Positions 21,212-32,900 of a DNA stretch of 64,000 bases are shown one piece after another. Made by a program: the position numbers and the translations under genes. The notes under the pieces were generated by a model. It searched no databases. It saw nothing but the letters and a program-made list of their open reading frames with translations, and was not told the DNA's origin. Source of the stretch: Zymoseptoria tritici IPO323 (Eukaryota; Ascomycota; Dothideomycetes; Mycosphaerellales; Mycosphaerellaceae); contig NC_018213.1 of the NCBI RefSeq assembly GCF_000219625.1, forward strand, positions 1,606,055 to 1,670,054, written 5' to 3'. The number at the start of each line of letters is the position of its first letter. Position 1 is the stretch's first letter.

Positions 21212-22113
21212 TCAATTATCGCTATCCTTGTCCGAAGCGTCCTCTCTACGCTCCTAAGCGGCTATAGTACTTACCAAAGCCTTTAACGCCTCCCTGTTAG
21301 TCTTTCCCGTACCCCTAGCGTACGAATTAAACCTCTCTAGGGCCTTGCTGTTACGATGCAAGGCAGTCTTGTACTTGTTAAGCTTGTCTGTTAACGACTA
21401 GACCGTAATAGCGCCCTTTGGATTAATTAGGCGGCTTCTCTTGGCCCTCGGGGTCCCGGCAGCAGCCTGCTCCTACATCCTAGCGTTAGCATAGCCTAAA
21501 ATGCGCCAGAACGGTATACTTACGGCCTTCTCTATATAAGCAGCGGCCGACCTGTCCCGCTTCTTAACCTTTTAACCCGTCGTGTCCTACTCGCGGGTAC
21601 CCTGGTACAAAGTAAGACCCTCCGGGCCGCGAACGCTGTTTCTAAGCTCCCTAAGGCGCTAACTGTTAGCATACTAGTCCAAAATAAGCCAGAACGGCAT
21701 ATACAACTTAATCGAACTAGCAAACAGGAGCACCTTGCTCCTTAACTTCTTCCTGTTGTCCGCGTTTACTACCGGATTAGTATACTCTGCTTAAATCTGG
21801 GCATTGATAATGTCCTACTCGTCCTTACGGGCCGGAGGGAGCTATTTAGGGTTAGCCTAGATCTAGAAGACTCTAGAACAGTCTAGAAATATCCTACCTA
21901 GAAGCAATCGGCATTTCTGTCGTCTAGACAGCCGGCGCATTTGGCAGTAATGCCCTTAATAGGCTTCTCTGGCGCTAACTAGTACAGTTTAGTTAAGTCT
22001 TTGTTTAGCTTAACGTCTTTAATACAATTAAAGCACGGATTGTAGTTAAAAGTCCCGTTGCGGACCTTTTTAGCGTAATCGTTGCGCACGAGGGCCGCGG
22101 CAGCGGAAGACAT
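21212..22113 (-). pseudogene. Antisense accessory coding relic in Gypsy 2
   Basis: Opposite to gag-pol, between the chromodomain and the 3' LTR, a minus-strand frame starts at 22113 (MSSAAAALVRNDYAKK). It contains two CxxC pairs, CFNC and CAGC, about 40 residues apart. A second frame then gives a coherent basic, partly helical section (KRSRLINPKGAITV, SLTDKLNKYKTALHRN, REALKALV) ending at 21212. Stops are mainly TAG, as expected from RIP of Trp and Gln codons. The change of frame implies an indel or intron. The family is not recognised. A zinc-binding, nucleic-acid-associated protein is only inferred. Confidence 0.5.
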
Positions 22114-22330
22114 AGTGTGTCTGCGCTAATGTTAGCCTTGCTAGACCCAAACTAGACTATACTAGCACTACCCTAGATTACTTACTTTTTAGTAGTTAGT
22201 AAAGAAGAGAGAAAGTTTGGAAGAAGAATTAAATTAATATAGCGACGCTATAGACCCGCAAATCCTTCTAGATTAGGACATCTGGCAGCTAACAGCTTAT
22301 GAATTTTCTACCGCAACTAAGGTCAGTTGC

Positions 22331-22348
22331 AGAGAGGGGAGGGGGGCA
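22331..22348 (+). other. Gypsy 2 polypurine tract
   Basis: AGAGAGGGGAGGGGGG directly precedes the 3' LTR at 22350, the expected place for the plus-strand primer. Confidence 0.8.
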
Positions 22349-22349
22349 A

Positions 22350-22678
22350 TGTAAGGACACCCTTACGATAACGCTCTCTACCTGTCCTAACCTAGACTAT
22401 CCTAGTACTACAGATTACCGGTGCTATCTTATCTAGCCTAGACTAGGACATCCTATAGAGGGACGAACCTTACGGGCGTACGATAGCCCCCGAGCGGACG
22501 CTAGACTACGACCGGTGCCTAGTTTAGGCGGAGGGACGTATTTGGCAATACGAAGGGCGGGTACATAGCCTCGAGGGACGCTCTTGTCTATTCCCTTCCT
22601 TATCGAATCGACTCGTTATATTCTACAACCATTTGTTTTCGGTGCAAGCCTACATTCCCTCTCGAGGTGCTTCTAACA
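22350..22678 (+). repeat. Gypsy 2 3' LTR
   Basis: 329 bp, TGTAAGGACACC to TTCTAACA, aligning to 15879-16207 without gaps. The differences are all C/T or G/A. Confidence 0.95.
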
Positions 22679-22683
22679 GTTAT

Positions 22684-23560
22684 CGTCTTGTTAAAGCAGA
22701 CCAAGATCTGTGGCGGTCTGACTCGGTGGCCTCTCTTCGGGATTGCCATCCTTAGATCGGAGATTGCTATCGCTGCCGCTATAACTATTCTCGCTTTCTA
22801 ATCCTGCCTCTCGCTCTGCCTCTCGCTCTGCCTCTTCATCCCTCGCAGATCTTTAGATGCGACGACTTTAGTAGTAAGGTGTTGCTATAGGCTGCGGAGC
22901 GTACACTTCTGGATTAGCATTCGTAGTGTTGTGTAAGCGGTCGGCGGTTTAAGAGCGACCGATAGTTTGAGAGCGTCCCGCGGTTTAAGAGCGACCGATA
23001 GTTTGAGAGCGTCCCGCGGTTTAAGAGCGACCGATTGTTTCAGAGCGGTCGGCGGTTTAAGAGCGACCGATAGTTTGAGAGCGGTCGGCGGTTTAAGAGC
23101 GACCGATTGTTTAAGAGCGGTCGGCGGTTTGAGAGCGGTCGGCGGCGGTGTTCGTCGTAGTCGTTCTCGAGCGTCTAATGGTTTGCGAATCGTCGGGTGG
23201 AGTCGCCTCGCTATAATTCCCTCCGCGGTTCTTTCGCCCGTAGTTAGTATTTGTAGTAGAATAATTACCTCTTTGCCGGGATAATACAGGTGCAGGATCT
23301 TAATCTTGATATTAATATTAATGTTAATAGGGTTCTTGGAGGAGGCGAGGATCGATTGTGGAGGGTTGGGGTTGCGGTTGGGGTTAGGTCTTAGAGAGTC
23401 GATAAGACTCTTCGTCCGAGGCAGATAATAATGCTATAGTAAGGTAGTTAGTTGTATAATCGTCGAAGATGTCTATATTAGTAGCTTATGCCCGGCAAGG
23501 CTTCGTCGCAGTCGCAGCGGTCGCAGTTATTAGTAGTCCATGCCATTAGTAGTATGCCCG
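22684..23560 (-). pseudogene. Degenerate coding relic with hexapeptide repeats, unknown family
   Basis: The minus-strand frame is coherent apart from TAA/TAG at Gln positions. It reads an acidic Ser-rich start (LLSASDEESYRLS), a PQPQPQP stretch, QRGNYSTTNTNYGRKN, then a run of six-residue units of the type QTADRS/QTIGRS (22931-23150) and an acidic Arg/Glu-rich section. The Gypsy 2 insertion at 22678 may cut it. No domain is recognised. It could be the gag-like or ORF1 protein of another element. Confidence 0.4.
22931..23150. repeat. 18/36-bp tandem repeat
   Basis: Units such as GTTTAAGAGCGACCGATA and GTTTGAGAGCGTCCCGCG alternate in about twelve 18-bp copies. The period is a multiple of three, so one minus-strand frame gives hexapeptides (QTADRS, QTIGRS) with TAA replacing CAA in some copies. 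A 105-codon plus-strand frame here is a by-product. Confidence 0.85.
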
Positions 23561-23639
23561 TCCTATTTCTTTTACTACCCTATTACCCTCGTGCTCTTCT
23601 CTACCTATCTTAAATTACAAATTAAATAAAAATACTAAC

Positions 23640-25377
23640 TATCTAATGCGGGGTAAGCAGACAACACAGCGCGCTCAGCAACTGACATATCTACGTCTTT
23701 CTTCTGCTTCTTCTGCCCTATTGTAGTAGCAACAAGTTCGTAAAAGTGCTTTCGCACAATCTTCGCCTGCTTAAATGTTAGTACCGATATTTGCAAAGCT
23801 GCGGTTCTGCGGTTTGCTAGGGAAAGCTGCAGTCCGCCGGGAGTAGATAGGACAGCTGGGACATTCTGGGAACGGCTTAGGATAACTGCGATAATTACGG
23901 TAACCTAGGCTGTGCTGCAAATAATTGAGCCGTAATAGGGATTGTTAAATCGACCTAAGGTATGTTCTTCGAGGCTGTTGTAATGTAGGAAAGGCTAGAG
24001 AAAAGCAGGCATAGCTGTAGTAGCCGGGATGTAGTAGACTAGGACCGGTCGGGAGAGCGAGGATTTTAGACAGGAAACATACTGCGACGATCTCGTCGAG
24101 GTGCGGCATTGCCGCGAACGCATTTACGACCTTCGTGCGGGAGTTGTCGTCTTTGCCCGCGAGGCAGTGCGTAAGGACCTCGTTCGCGAGGGTTTTAAAG
24201 AGGGCTGCGCAATTTGTTAATACGGATGAAGCGGACGAGTGATAGACGGACGAGGACGAGTGGCAGATGGACATAGACGAGTTAATAGGGAGGAGAGCGA
24301 GCAGCGGACCGACGCAAAAGAGGGAGAGGGGAGGAACCAGATGATCTGACTTACTATTTATAAACTAGCGGCCCTTCGATGAGGACTTCTCGTAGTCCAA
24401 GAACTAGTACATGAAGTTATAGACCTTTAAAAAGGTCTCCGCTGTGCACAGCTTGTCGAAGTAGGCCACCCGGCCCACGTTGTTTAAGTTGACTAGCATC
24501 TCCTAGTCGTTCTCTAGCAGGCCGTCTACAAATTTCTAAGGTACGCTTGTAAGCTAGAGGACTGACGAGGCTCGAAGTCCGAGACTTGAAGTTAAGGCTT
24601 ACGATTATACGCTCGATAGTCTGGTATTTAAAATTTTTAATGTAGCCTTGCATCTTCTCCAAGGCGTCCTTATACTCGCTACAGTCGGCCGTAAGCTCGC
24701 CCTACAGTATCAATGTTAGTCTTTGCATGCGTATCCCACTCTCAGCACCTTAAAGTTACCCAGATGCTTATAATAACCGCGTTGTAGTCGGTCTTAAGAC
24801 ATTAGGCGCTTAAAAGCGTAACCTATCTACTCTCGCGTATAAGCAAGCGACTACGCTTATCTTCGTCTCGCTCCTCCTGCGTCGAGTCTTCTGTAATCTT
24901 GTTCTTCTTGCGGCGGTAGCGGACTTTAGGAAGTGCAGCTTTAGCTGCAGCCGCTATACGGGACTCCTACTTTTTATTAGTACTGCAGCGGTTTGGGACA
25001 CCGTAGGACAAGCAGGCAATTGCAGGAATAATTCGGGATTCGCTAGGATATGCTGGATGTTGCTAAACGACCTGGGCTGCGTATGCTGTACTAGAACGAG
25101 TTAAGAAATGTTAAGATAAGTTATGCGCTAGTCTTCCACGCCGAAGTGTTGTAGGCTAAACGGCACGAAAGGCTGCAGTAAATAGGATAGGGTGGACTCG
25201 AGCGTAGCAGGTTTCCGGGAGACGGTAGGACACAAAGGATCCAGCTCGATTTAAACGCTGCAGAAACGACATCGCTGTACTTCGAGCTCATCGATAGACT
25301 TATAGTAGTAGTGCCAGCGATTCGTAGAGAAGAGCCGGAGCCCTGTTGCTGCTGCTGCTCTGCTTCGTCGGCCATAA
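23640..25377 (-). pseudogene. Degenerate minus-strand gene, unknown function
   Basis: A start with MADEAEQQQQQGSGSS at 25373 is followed by coherent segments in shifting frames. These are a basic stretch KVRYRRKKNKITEDS (about 24900), EYKDALEKMQGYIKNF and TIERIIVSLNFKSRTSS (about 24600-24690), LNNVGRVAYFDKLC and AETFLKVYNFM (about 24420-24490), AAMPHLDEIVAVCFLSK (about 24090) and a C-terminal MSVAERAVLSAYPALDS ending near 23650. Interruptions are TAG/TAA at likely Gln or Trp codons. No family is recognised. Its position beside retrotransposons suggests a mobile-element gene. Confidence 0.45.
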
Positions 25378-26580
25378 TGAAGACGGAGCGGATGTGGAAG
25401 ACGGAGCGGATGTAGAAGACGGAGCGGATGCTGGAGACGGACAGGTTGCGGACAGCTGCGAGATCGAGAGGAGACCAGAAAGATTGAAAGAAGACCAGAG
25501 AGATTAAGAGGAGGCTACAATTGAATTACGATTGGAGTTCGGACGGGCGCGCGGACTAAGAGTATGGTAGTGTACTGATTAAGGAGGCTGCAAGCCGAGA
25601 GGTATGCTATACGTACGCGGTTTCCCAGCCTCCACGGCACTTGCAGAAAGCCGTCCTAGCCTCTAGGACGCACCTACCCTATAAACTGTTAGTTCAGACT
25701 GACCCTCCTCTAACCGTCGTCTGACCCTTAGCTAACGGTTAGTCAGCCGCAAAGCTTTTACACAACCGCAGATTAACCATTAGCGTACAGTCTATTTTTA
25801 CAAGCTGTTACAATTCTAAGACCGGAGATTTACTGCAAACACAACGTAACGTCTTTCCTGCATAACGCTAAACTGCATCTACCGTCACGCAGCGGCTTGA
25901 GTTGTCAAACCGTCTATCCGCAGTTACAGCGTTAAACAGCTTGCAAAATCAAAAACGCTTTCCGAGTTAACTGTCGACGGACGGCAATCGCATCTTAGCT
26001 GTTAAAACGAGAAACTGTTCTGAACCCGAGAGGTTTCTTTTTACTTGCGGTAACAACACCGTTTAATTGACACACACCGTCGATATACAGCTAAAATTAC
26101 CCCCATACACCCAAAGGTTTGGGTGACGGCTTGAACACATATTCTGATGACAGCAATCCATTGAGATGAGATCGCTCAAATTCAGGATTTGGGTTATGGC
26201 ATGAGTCTGGGATGGGACTGGCAAAGTGGTCGATATTTTCCTGTTGACGCAGGGCATAACACTCGGGTTCCTCCATCCCTCACTCATGCTCAGAACCCAG
26301 AAAATCCACCGTGATGGCCACAATGCACTTCACTTCCACATCGCCCACGTCCATCCCCATCCCGTCCCACATCAACTCGCCCCGATTCTGTAGCCGTCCC
26401 GTATCGATGCAGCACTTCGAGTTTGATTTCGTATCCTCAAAGCTCTTCCTTGCTCGACGAAGCGCCACCGAAACCAAAAGCCGCCTTGACCATTCCGAAC
26501 GCCGCACCTTCAAAGCGAAAAAACAACTGTCAGTCCTTGGAGGTCCAGAAAGAGGAAGACTTGTCAAGCCTGCCGGGGTT
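25378..26580. other. Boundary between RIPed repeats and gene space
   Basis: Up to about 26,040 the sequence still has the TA-rich, TAG-rich look of the repeats, including triplicated GAAGACGGAGCGGATG units at 25380-25440. After it base use becomes that of the gene region. No gene is seen. The segment holds the 3' flank of the next gene. Confidence 0.55.
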
Positions 26581-27002
26581 CTAAGCGGGTTGCTTGCCCA
26601 TGGGTGGATAGCTCTTGCCCTCTCTCTCAACCTTGGGCTCGCAGGTGCAGCGGTCGGCGGCTGGAACTGGATCCATCACCTGAAACAGAAGGGTAGAAGG
26701 GTCAGCAATTGTTCAGACATAGGGGTATAAGAGGTATGAGGATAGACTGAGACCTGCTGGCAGAGCCCGAGAGACAATCTCGGACAGCTACAGGCGTTCT
26801 GCCCTTAGGTTTTCGTACCATTGGTATATGCTGGCCGCAACCCCACCACGATGTCTTCTCTGTAAAGAGAAGGGTGGTCAGTAAAGGGACGATAAGAGGT
26901 GTGACACAGTGATGATGGCGAGGAGTGCGAGGCGAAAGCGGCTGCTTGGAAGGCATGGAGGAAGTGCTTACGACAGGTACCGCAGACTGCTTTCTTGCAC
27001 AT
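26581..27002 (-). CDS. Small CxxC-type zinc-binding-like protein, 56 aa
   Basis: Three exons: 27002-26972, 26859-26819 and 26679-26581, joined at GTAAGC...CAG and GTACGA...CAG with matching phase. The product starts MCKKAVCGTCQKTSWWGCG, continues QHIPMVMDPVPAADRCTC and ends EGKSYPPMGKQPA. This is a widespread small fungal family with CxxC, WWGCG and CxC pairs that probably bind a metal. Its function is unknown. The introns are essential, because no single frame longer than 24 codons carries the conserved pattern. It is the first intact gene after the repeat block. Confidence 0.85.
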
Positions 27003-28581
27003 TGTCGATCTTGCTCGTGGGTGATATCGAGTGAGTTTTGTGTTCGTCTTCGAAGATGTGTTTGTTCTTGAGAAGAAGTGAATTTGAGAACTTCGAGATT
27101 GTTGATAAAGCGCCGCCGGCGATCTAGCTGCTAGCTTCGCCGACCACTGCTGGAGTCGGCGATGAATCTGGCAACCGCCGAACTTCAGGCGCCCTTCTCA
27201 ATCATCTCAATCGATATGTCGACAAGTGTAAAACATGGAGAGTGCCCTCATTCAGGTCGTGTCCTGAACAAGGCTTTGATGACTCTCATGGGCATGTCAT
27301 TGATCGCGACTCAGCGACGACGCTGAGGGCTGTCTGATATGGATTTCTCTCGGCGCGAAGATTAGACATATCAACACACAAAGAGGAAGGTCTCACCAGC
27401 CGGCCATGTCGCACCCGCAGGCTCTCCAAGCTCTCACATGAGATGGGTTGCCATGAAGCTCGCCTGCGTTTGTGCCCGTCGACAGGCCAACCTTCACTGC
27501 ACCAGACGACGAAGACGAAAGGATGAGAAGTCTCGAGGAAGATAGAAATTCGACCCAGGCGCATCGACACATCGTCAAAAGTTGCCTCGGAGAAGTACAT
27601 TCCCTTCGCCCAGTGTCTAGACTCGTTGACCAAGAGTCCAAGACCCTTCTCAGCAATCCAGCCGTCCACCAGACAAGGACGCCCATGCGAAGCCACGACT
27701 CAGCCAACCAAGCCAGGATGAGCAGTAGACACCCAATTCACCAGCATCCTCCCAGCACTGAGCAAGTTGACAGATGACAGCGGCGCCGGCGCCGGCAATA
27801 CATGGACCGACAAGCTTGAAGGAGGAATATCCTTGGAAACAGAGTCATCATGAAACGGTTGGCAGAGTACTGTAATATGTACAGTTCAATCTGGGTGCTT
27901 CCTCCGAGAGTCCGATGGGGTTGGAGGTCCGGGTCGCTGGGCTTCCACCTCCAGGAAATCAGCGCTTGGGTAGGTCGGGTATTTTGTACAGTGATGGTGC
28001 GATGAAGATGATGGGTGACCGACGACAACGGACATATACAGGCAGACAGGCAGTGAAAGGAGGTGAGAAGTCATATGTTTGATAAAGTTTCAATTGTTTT
28101 GGTACTGTGCTTTTTGCATCGGTAGACATCGTCGTGATGATCTTTTGCTATTTCATTCGCCCATCGCCATCCACGGCCTTGAACAATCCCTCTCTCCGCA
28201 GCAACTTGCTGGTCCTGCTCGTTCTTCATTGTCGTTCCTCTGCACTCGCCCTCAATCCCATTTTCCTTTCCCAATCCCGACAACCGCAGTCATGCGCGGT
28301 GACCAAAACACCTCGTGCGCCATCAGATCCATACTCCGAAAGTAGTTGCAGAACAGCCTTCCCTACCAACCCATTTTCCGTACCACACCCCAAATCCCCA
28401 CCATTTACAATGCAATACACCCCAAAAAGTACTTTGGCCTCCCCAAACTCCATCCCACCATTTTCCGTTCCTGAAATGTCATATCGTTGGTATCATTGAA
28501 AGTCGTGAAGAAAAAGAAAAAGAAAACAAGAAAAGCATGCCGGCCAGTGTCGCATCAAAAGTCGAAGGCCAAGTGCGTCGT
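27003..28581. other. Intergenic, no supported gene
   Basis: Overlapping frames of about 100-136 codons occur on both strands at 27286-27777, but none has introns, start context or a recognisable domain. The right end is the 3' flank of the next gene. Confidence 0.5.
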
Positions 28582-29985
28582 TCAAATTTCGTGGCTCCCC
28601 CTCTTCATCTCGTTCTTCTTCTCGTACAATGCTCTCTGCTTCCTCATCTCCTCAACATCAAATGCCGGCATGGTCTTCAAATTGCTGCTGCTGGCCTTGC
28701 GATCAGATAAGCTGCCCATGCTGCGCATCTTGCGCAACATGCCTGGCTTGGCCTCCGGTTGCGGGAAGCTCGAGAGAGCCGCGCCGGCGGCATCTCGTGC
28801 ATTGGCAATTTCGGTGACATCGGTGCGAGAGCGACCGATGGTCCGAAGTCCTCGAGCGAGTCTCTCAAGCGCGGTATTTGAGGCGTTGGATGATGTGCGC
28901 TGTCTGGACTTGCTGCTCGAGGAGGAAGTCGGGCGGTTCGAGTCGACGGGCGAAGGCAACGAGTCGTTGGAATAAGTGCTGCCGAAACTGATACCGGAGT
29001 CGGCTTTGCGTTGATGGCGGGATGACGAGCGGATAACTGTGCGAGAAGAGAGGTCCTGCACGTCGTAGAGGACTTCGCATTCGGAAATCATGCTCTTTGC
29101 GAGTTGCATGTAGTGGCCCAGAGTGCGAACTACTGATTCCCAGCCAAATTCGTCAGTTGGTCCCTTTCCTTGCCTCATGAGGTTGCCCAGTACGCGTGGA
29201 CCATTCTTCTCCACCGCGGAAATGTACTTGAAGTACTGCTCACGTTGTTCCTTGAGGACGTGATGTGAGAGAGCACTGGTGGGTTGGTCGTTCAGGCCAA
29301 GCGGTGGGTAGAGCGTGTTGAGCATGCCGACGCAGTTGTGCTTGTGGAAGGGAAGAAGAGAGAATTCGTTGATCAGAATCCACCGTCGAATGCCCACGAA
29401 GACTGATGTGTAGAGGTGATCAATCTTTCGCTCCTTCTCCTCCACCGACTTGACCCATTGCAGCACTTCAGGAGACATGTGCAACAAGCCGGAAGCATTC
29501 TGGTCGAGAGACTTGCGATCGATTTGGAGACGGGACATGGCAGAAGCAACCTCGCGCCGTCTCCGCATCTCCAGATCCTTGAGGTAGTCCAGACCGGTGA
29601 GAGCTTGAGGGAAGTCGACGTCTTTCAAATCGGACAAGAAGCACTTTTGGGCGAACTCGATGATGAAGCTGGGTGGCAATGAGGCAGAGGCTTTTGACAG
29701 TTGTGACACTTGAGCGAGGAGGTCTTCGGTGAAGGTTGGTGTATGAGCCGTGGGGAATGCACCCTGTGGTGTTGCCGGTGAGCTACCACTGCTGCCATGG
29801 CTGGAGGAAGGAGAGCCGGATCGACGGGAGCCTCGTTGTGCCGTATTCAATGCGTGCATGGTCCGTAGAGGTAGCTCATAGTTTCCGGGATAGGTCAGAA
29901 TGTGGTCGAGGATGAGCTGATATGAGGAGCCATTGGAGGAAGTGGAGGACGCGGAGGAGCGCGAGTGCTGTTTTGTTGATGCCAT
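28582..29985 (-). CDS. Conserved fungal protein of unknown function, 467 aa
   Basis: Single exon. The frame is open further upstream to 30615, but that part is Pro/Ser-rich leader-like sequence, so the ATG at 29985 (MASTKQHSRSSASS) is chosen. After a Ser-rich start comes YQLILDHILTYPGNYELPL, the best conserved-looking block (about residues 22-40). Then a Ser/Gly linker and a mostly helical region follow (about 95-330, with FIIEFAQKCFLSDLKDVDFP, WVKSVEEKERKIDHLY and FVGIRRWILINEFS). The C-terminal third is Ser/Arg-rich and ends in a charged helix (EEMRKQRALYEKKNEMKR). There are no membrane segments. I recognise no named domain. The 5' region is long and pyrimidine-rich on its sense strand. Confidence 0.8.
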   Translation of the reverse strand: MASTKQHSRSSASSTSSNGSSYQLILDHILTYPGNYELPLRTMHALNTAQRGSRRSGSPSSSHGSSGSSPATPQGAFPTAHTPTFTEDLLAQVSQLSKASASLPPSFIIEFAQKCFLSDLKDVDFPQALTGLDYLKDLEMRRRREVASAMSRLQIDRKSLDQNASGLLHMSPEVLQWVKSVEEKERKIDHLYTSVFVGIRRWILINEFSLLPFHKHNCVGMLNTLYPPLGLNDQPTSALSHHVLKEQREQYFKYISAVEKNGPRVLGNLMRQGKGPTDEFGWESVVRTLGHYMQLAKSMISECEVLYDVQDLSSRTVIRSSSRHQRKADSGISFGSTYSNDSLPSPVDSNRPTSSSSSKSRQRTSSNASNTALERLARGLRTIGRSRTDVTEIANARDAAGAALSSFPQPEAKPGMLRKMRSMGSLSDRKASSSNLKTMPAFDVEEMRKQRALYEKKNEMKRGSHEI

Positions 29986-32900
29986 GGTTGAATGTGCGGA
30001 ATTCTGCCCACGAGTGTGCAGCGTCGAAAAGGGAAAGTGAAAAGCGAATGAACCTGAGTCGCGCCGGACTGTGGAAGGGGGACCGTGAAGCAGACCGGGC
30101 TTTGAGTGTGAAGAAAGAGAATAGGTAATATTAATGGGACCTGGGATGCACGTCGGTGATGAAGTCGGGCAGGCCGCAGCTGCAGGAGGGCAGAGCGTGG
30201 GCAAGTGAGGTGGGGTTCTCGCGTTAGGTTTGTTTGGAGCGCTAGTGGTCCGGAAAGGGTGAGGAACTATTGGCGACGGTTGAGTAAGAAGCCAAACGTT
30301 GTCTCTCGAAAGTCTTCTCGGAGTCTCGGTTTGGCCGTTGTGGGTGTAAACAGAGGATGAGATGAACAACAAACACGATGGTGGCGGTGATGGCGACAAC
30401 GTCGCTATTGGAGTTGTGTTGGATCTGACGTGCTGTGCCTTGTTTGGAGCGGAGAGACAAAAGGTCTGGACTGGAGGCTGACTTGAGACTGTGATGTGAG
30501 GAACGAAAGACGACAACCGAGGACGAGGCGGACGGCGACGAGGACGAGGACGATCTTCTGTATATGGACGGAAGTGATGGCAACAACACCGGAGCAAGAC
30601 TACTACCGGATGCACGACTGTTTACTTCCTCTACCTGGCGGAATCTTGTCCAACGCCATCCATGATCCCACTCGATCGACTGGGCCATCCCAGTGGAAAT
30701 CGAATTGCTGCTAAGCCGAGCTGGCTCTTCTGGACGCCGTGTGAAAAGCCCAGATATGCCCATAGCTCTGCACGCAGCAACGCCGCACGCGACATCCGGC
30801 GCCAGGATCGCGGTGGGGTACTCGGCTATACTTCTGTCGTTTGAGCCTCCTCCGAGCTCCGCGGTGACGGGAATGCAGTGATGGCTAGACGAACATTGTG
30901 ATAGAATCCGTCACACTCCATCACAAAAAAGTCTCCGCAAAGCTCGCCATGGCTAAGCTCGTCACATCGACCGTGTTCCTCGCATGCCGGCCGCATGCAC
31001 ACTTGCTTCCCCAGCTCTGCATGAGGGCCATGCTCCCCGTCGACGGACCTCCTGGCGCTTCCCCTTTTGGTCAAGCCCAGGCCCAGGAACGGGGAAGGTT
31101 GCATCGCGCTAGGAAGGGAAGAGTCGGAATCGGGAGTTGGAGAGAGTTTATGATCAATGCAGCCCGGTCTTGGCCTGGCCGTCCGATCTTGCGATGACCT
31201 CCAAGGGATACCTAGTGATCTAGCTTATGCTCGCTCTCGAGAAACTCAACATCACCATGAATAACTCCGCTCCAAGCAGATCGAGAAACAGCTCTCACAG
31301 CTTTCATGCATATCCAGATCGGGCCTTTCGTTGCTGTTTACCACCAAACACGTCTCCAACAAACGCGGTTATCCAACGTCCGCTGCGGGGCTCTGGCAGC
31401 CGCGCTTCCTAGTCTAAGGTAACGTTTTTGGTCACCGCCAATAGTAATAATCCCGCAAACACAAGCCTCCGCGGTCCCGACCCGACTACCGACCCGCGCC
31501 TATGCCTTGTCCCTGCGCCGCGGTCTTACTTGCTTCGCGTTCTACTTCCGGAAGATCACCTTTTTGTCCAAATCAAAATGCGGTCGTTTGCTTCGAGGAG
31601 GACACCATGTTTTACATCAGAGGAACGCCGTTAGCATTAAGAGTCACGATTTCGTGGGTCTCAACAGACCAAGAGCATTGTCGTTTGCCAGTAGGCTCTT
31701 CCTCGGCGATGAACATGCCTTGCTAGCTCTCACGCATACCACGGATTTCTCACCACGCTTTCCAAGATCGAACAAGGTTCGCCTTGTGAGCTCCTCCCTC
31801 CCTGGCCATCCAGATCCAAGCCTGCTGGTGACTTTACCCTGGAATATCCCTGTCTGATGAAAACGAGAATTGCCGAAGAGGCGTCGTTCTAGACTTGGCT
31901 TCGCAATCGCTGCAATCGTGAGCCCTGCCACGTACCGAACGCCGCATTGATTGCGGGAAGAACTACACGTCACATTCGAGGCTGAGCACTTCGAGGCTGA
32001 GCACTTATTAGTCAACTACGGAAGCTGGAGGTGAAACACACAAGACTCAGTGTTATCAAGGCAAACGCTGTATGGCGGGTGTCTCGGTCATTTGTTGAAG
32101 CACAGGAACCACCAGAAATGGAGGTCGTATTCACAAATCCAGCCCATCAGGTCCATCAGCACTTCATTTCATTATGACCCTGCACTGTCACAAATCAATA
32201 GAACTAGCCGACTTCTCCACATCTCCGCGCAAGCAACACCCTGTCGCACACGCAAGACCGGCATCCGCAATCATCTCGCGAACACGCCGTCGCTCGGTAA
32301 GCACTGGGTTGTTGGTTGTTGGACACGGTGCCGCCAAGCCCAGGTCTGCGACGTAGAGGCATTGAGTTGAATCGGATTTATGCCACGCTGCACGGTCAAG
32401 TTTCTGAATACGTGATCTATTCATGGTGGTCCACAGTCGGAGATGAGATTCTGATGATTCTGATATCGAGGACGAGGTAGACGCGTCGGCAAATCATTGG
32501 TCGCGTTCTCCTCGTGCGTGCGGCGTCATCTCTGTGATGAGTCCCACCTCGCGAAGTGGAGAGTGATGTGGTTGTTGAGAAACTTTGGGTGGAAGCGTAG
32601 AAAGGAGAGGACCGTCATTCATGACTCACAATGGATTCCTGTGAGGCTGTGCGAGTTTGCAGCTCAACTGTGTCGTGGCTTTCACGTGGCAGGAGTTTGG
32701 AAAGCCAGCTCGTGCCGAAGGTCTTTCTCTCCACCTGGCGTGAATTGAGCATACCTCACATTATTCCGCGATACACATGTCGTTCTAGCAGGACCATCTC
32801 ACCTTCCCAAATAAGCCACATACTCATCACATCCAGACCGCACCTCGTCGTGCGATCCCAACGCGGGCCAATCATCTACGATGATATGGGCTTCTTCTTC

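Larger units (their letters stand above)
15879..22678 (+). mobile_element. Ty3/Gypsy chromovirus 2, complete structure, RIP-decayed
   Basis: Two 329-bp LTRs bound it, and a perfect 5-bp duplication GTTAT flanks it (15874-15878, 22679-22683). Plus-strand order is gag with zinc knuckle, protease, RT, RNase H, integrase and chromodomain. An additional antisense coding relic lies before the 3' LTR. By eye the LTRs differ at about 18 positions (about 5%), all transitions. In-frame TAG codons interrupt every domain. Confidence 0.95.

Noticed and set aside
22967..23284. 105-codon plus-strand frame with 12-residue repeats
   Set aside because: By-product of an 18/36-bp tandem repeat. The minus-strand reading extends coherently beyond the array.
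26311..26730. 139-codon plus-strand frame
   Set aside because: It overlaps the third exon of the conserved 56-aa CxxC gene on the other strand, whose conserved residues and splice phases are far stronger evidence.
27286..27777. Frames of 101-136 codons on both strands as a gene
   Set aside because: Overlapping opposite frames in GC-rich DNA, with no domain, intron or start-context support. One minus-strand stretch looks slightly protein-like, but not enough.
28582..30615. 677-codon version of the unknown gene
   Set aside because: The first 210 codons are low-complexity Pro/Ser sequence resembling a pyrimidine-rich leader. The ATG at 29985 starts the protein-like part.
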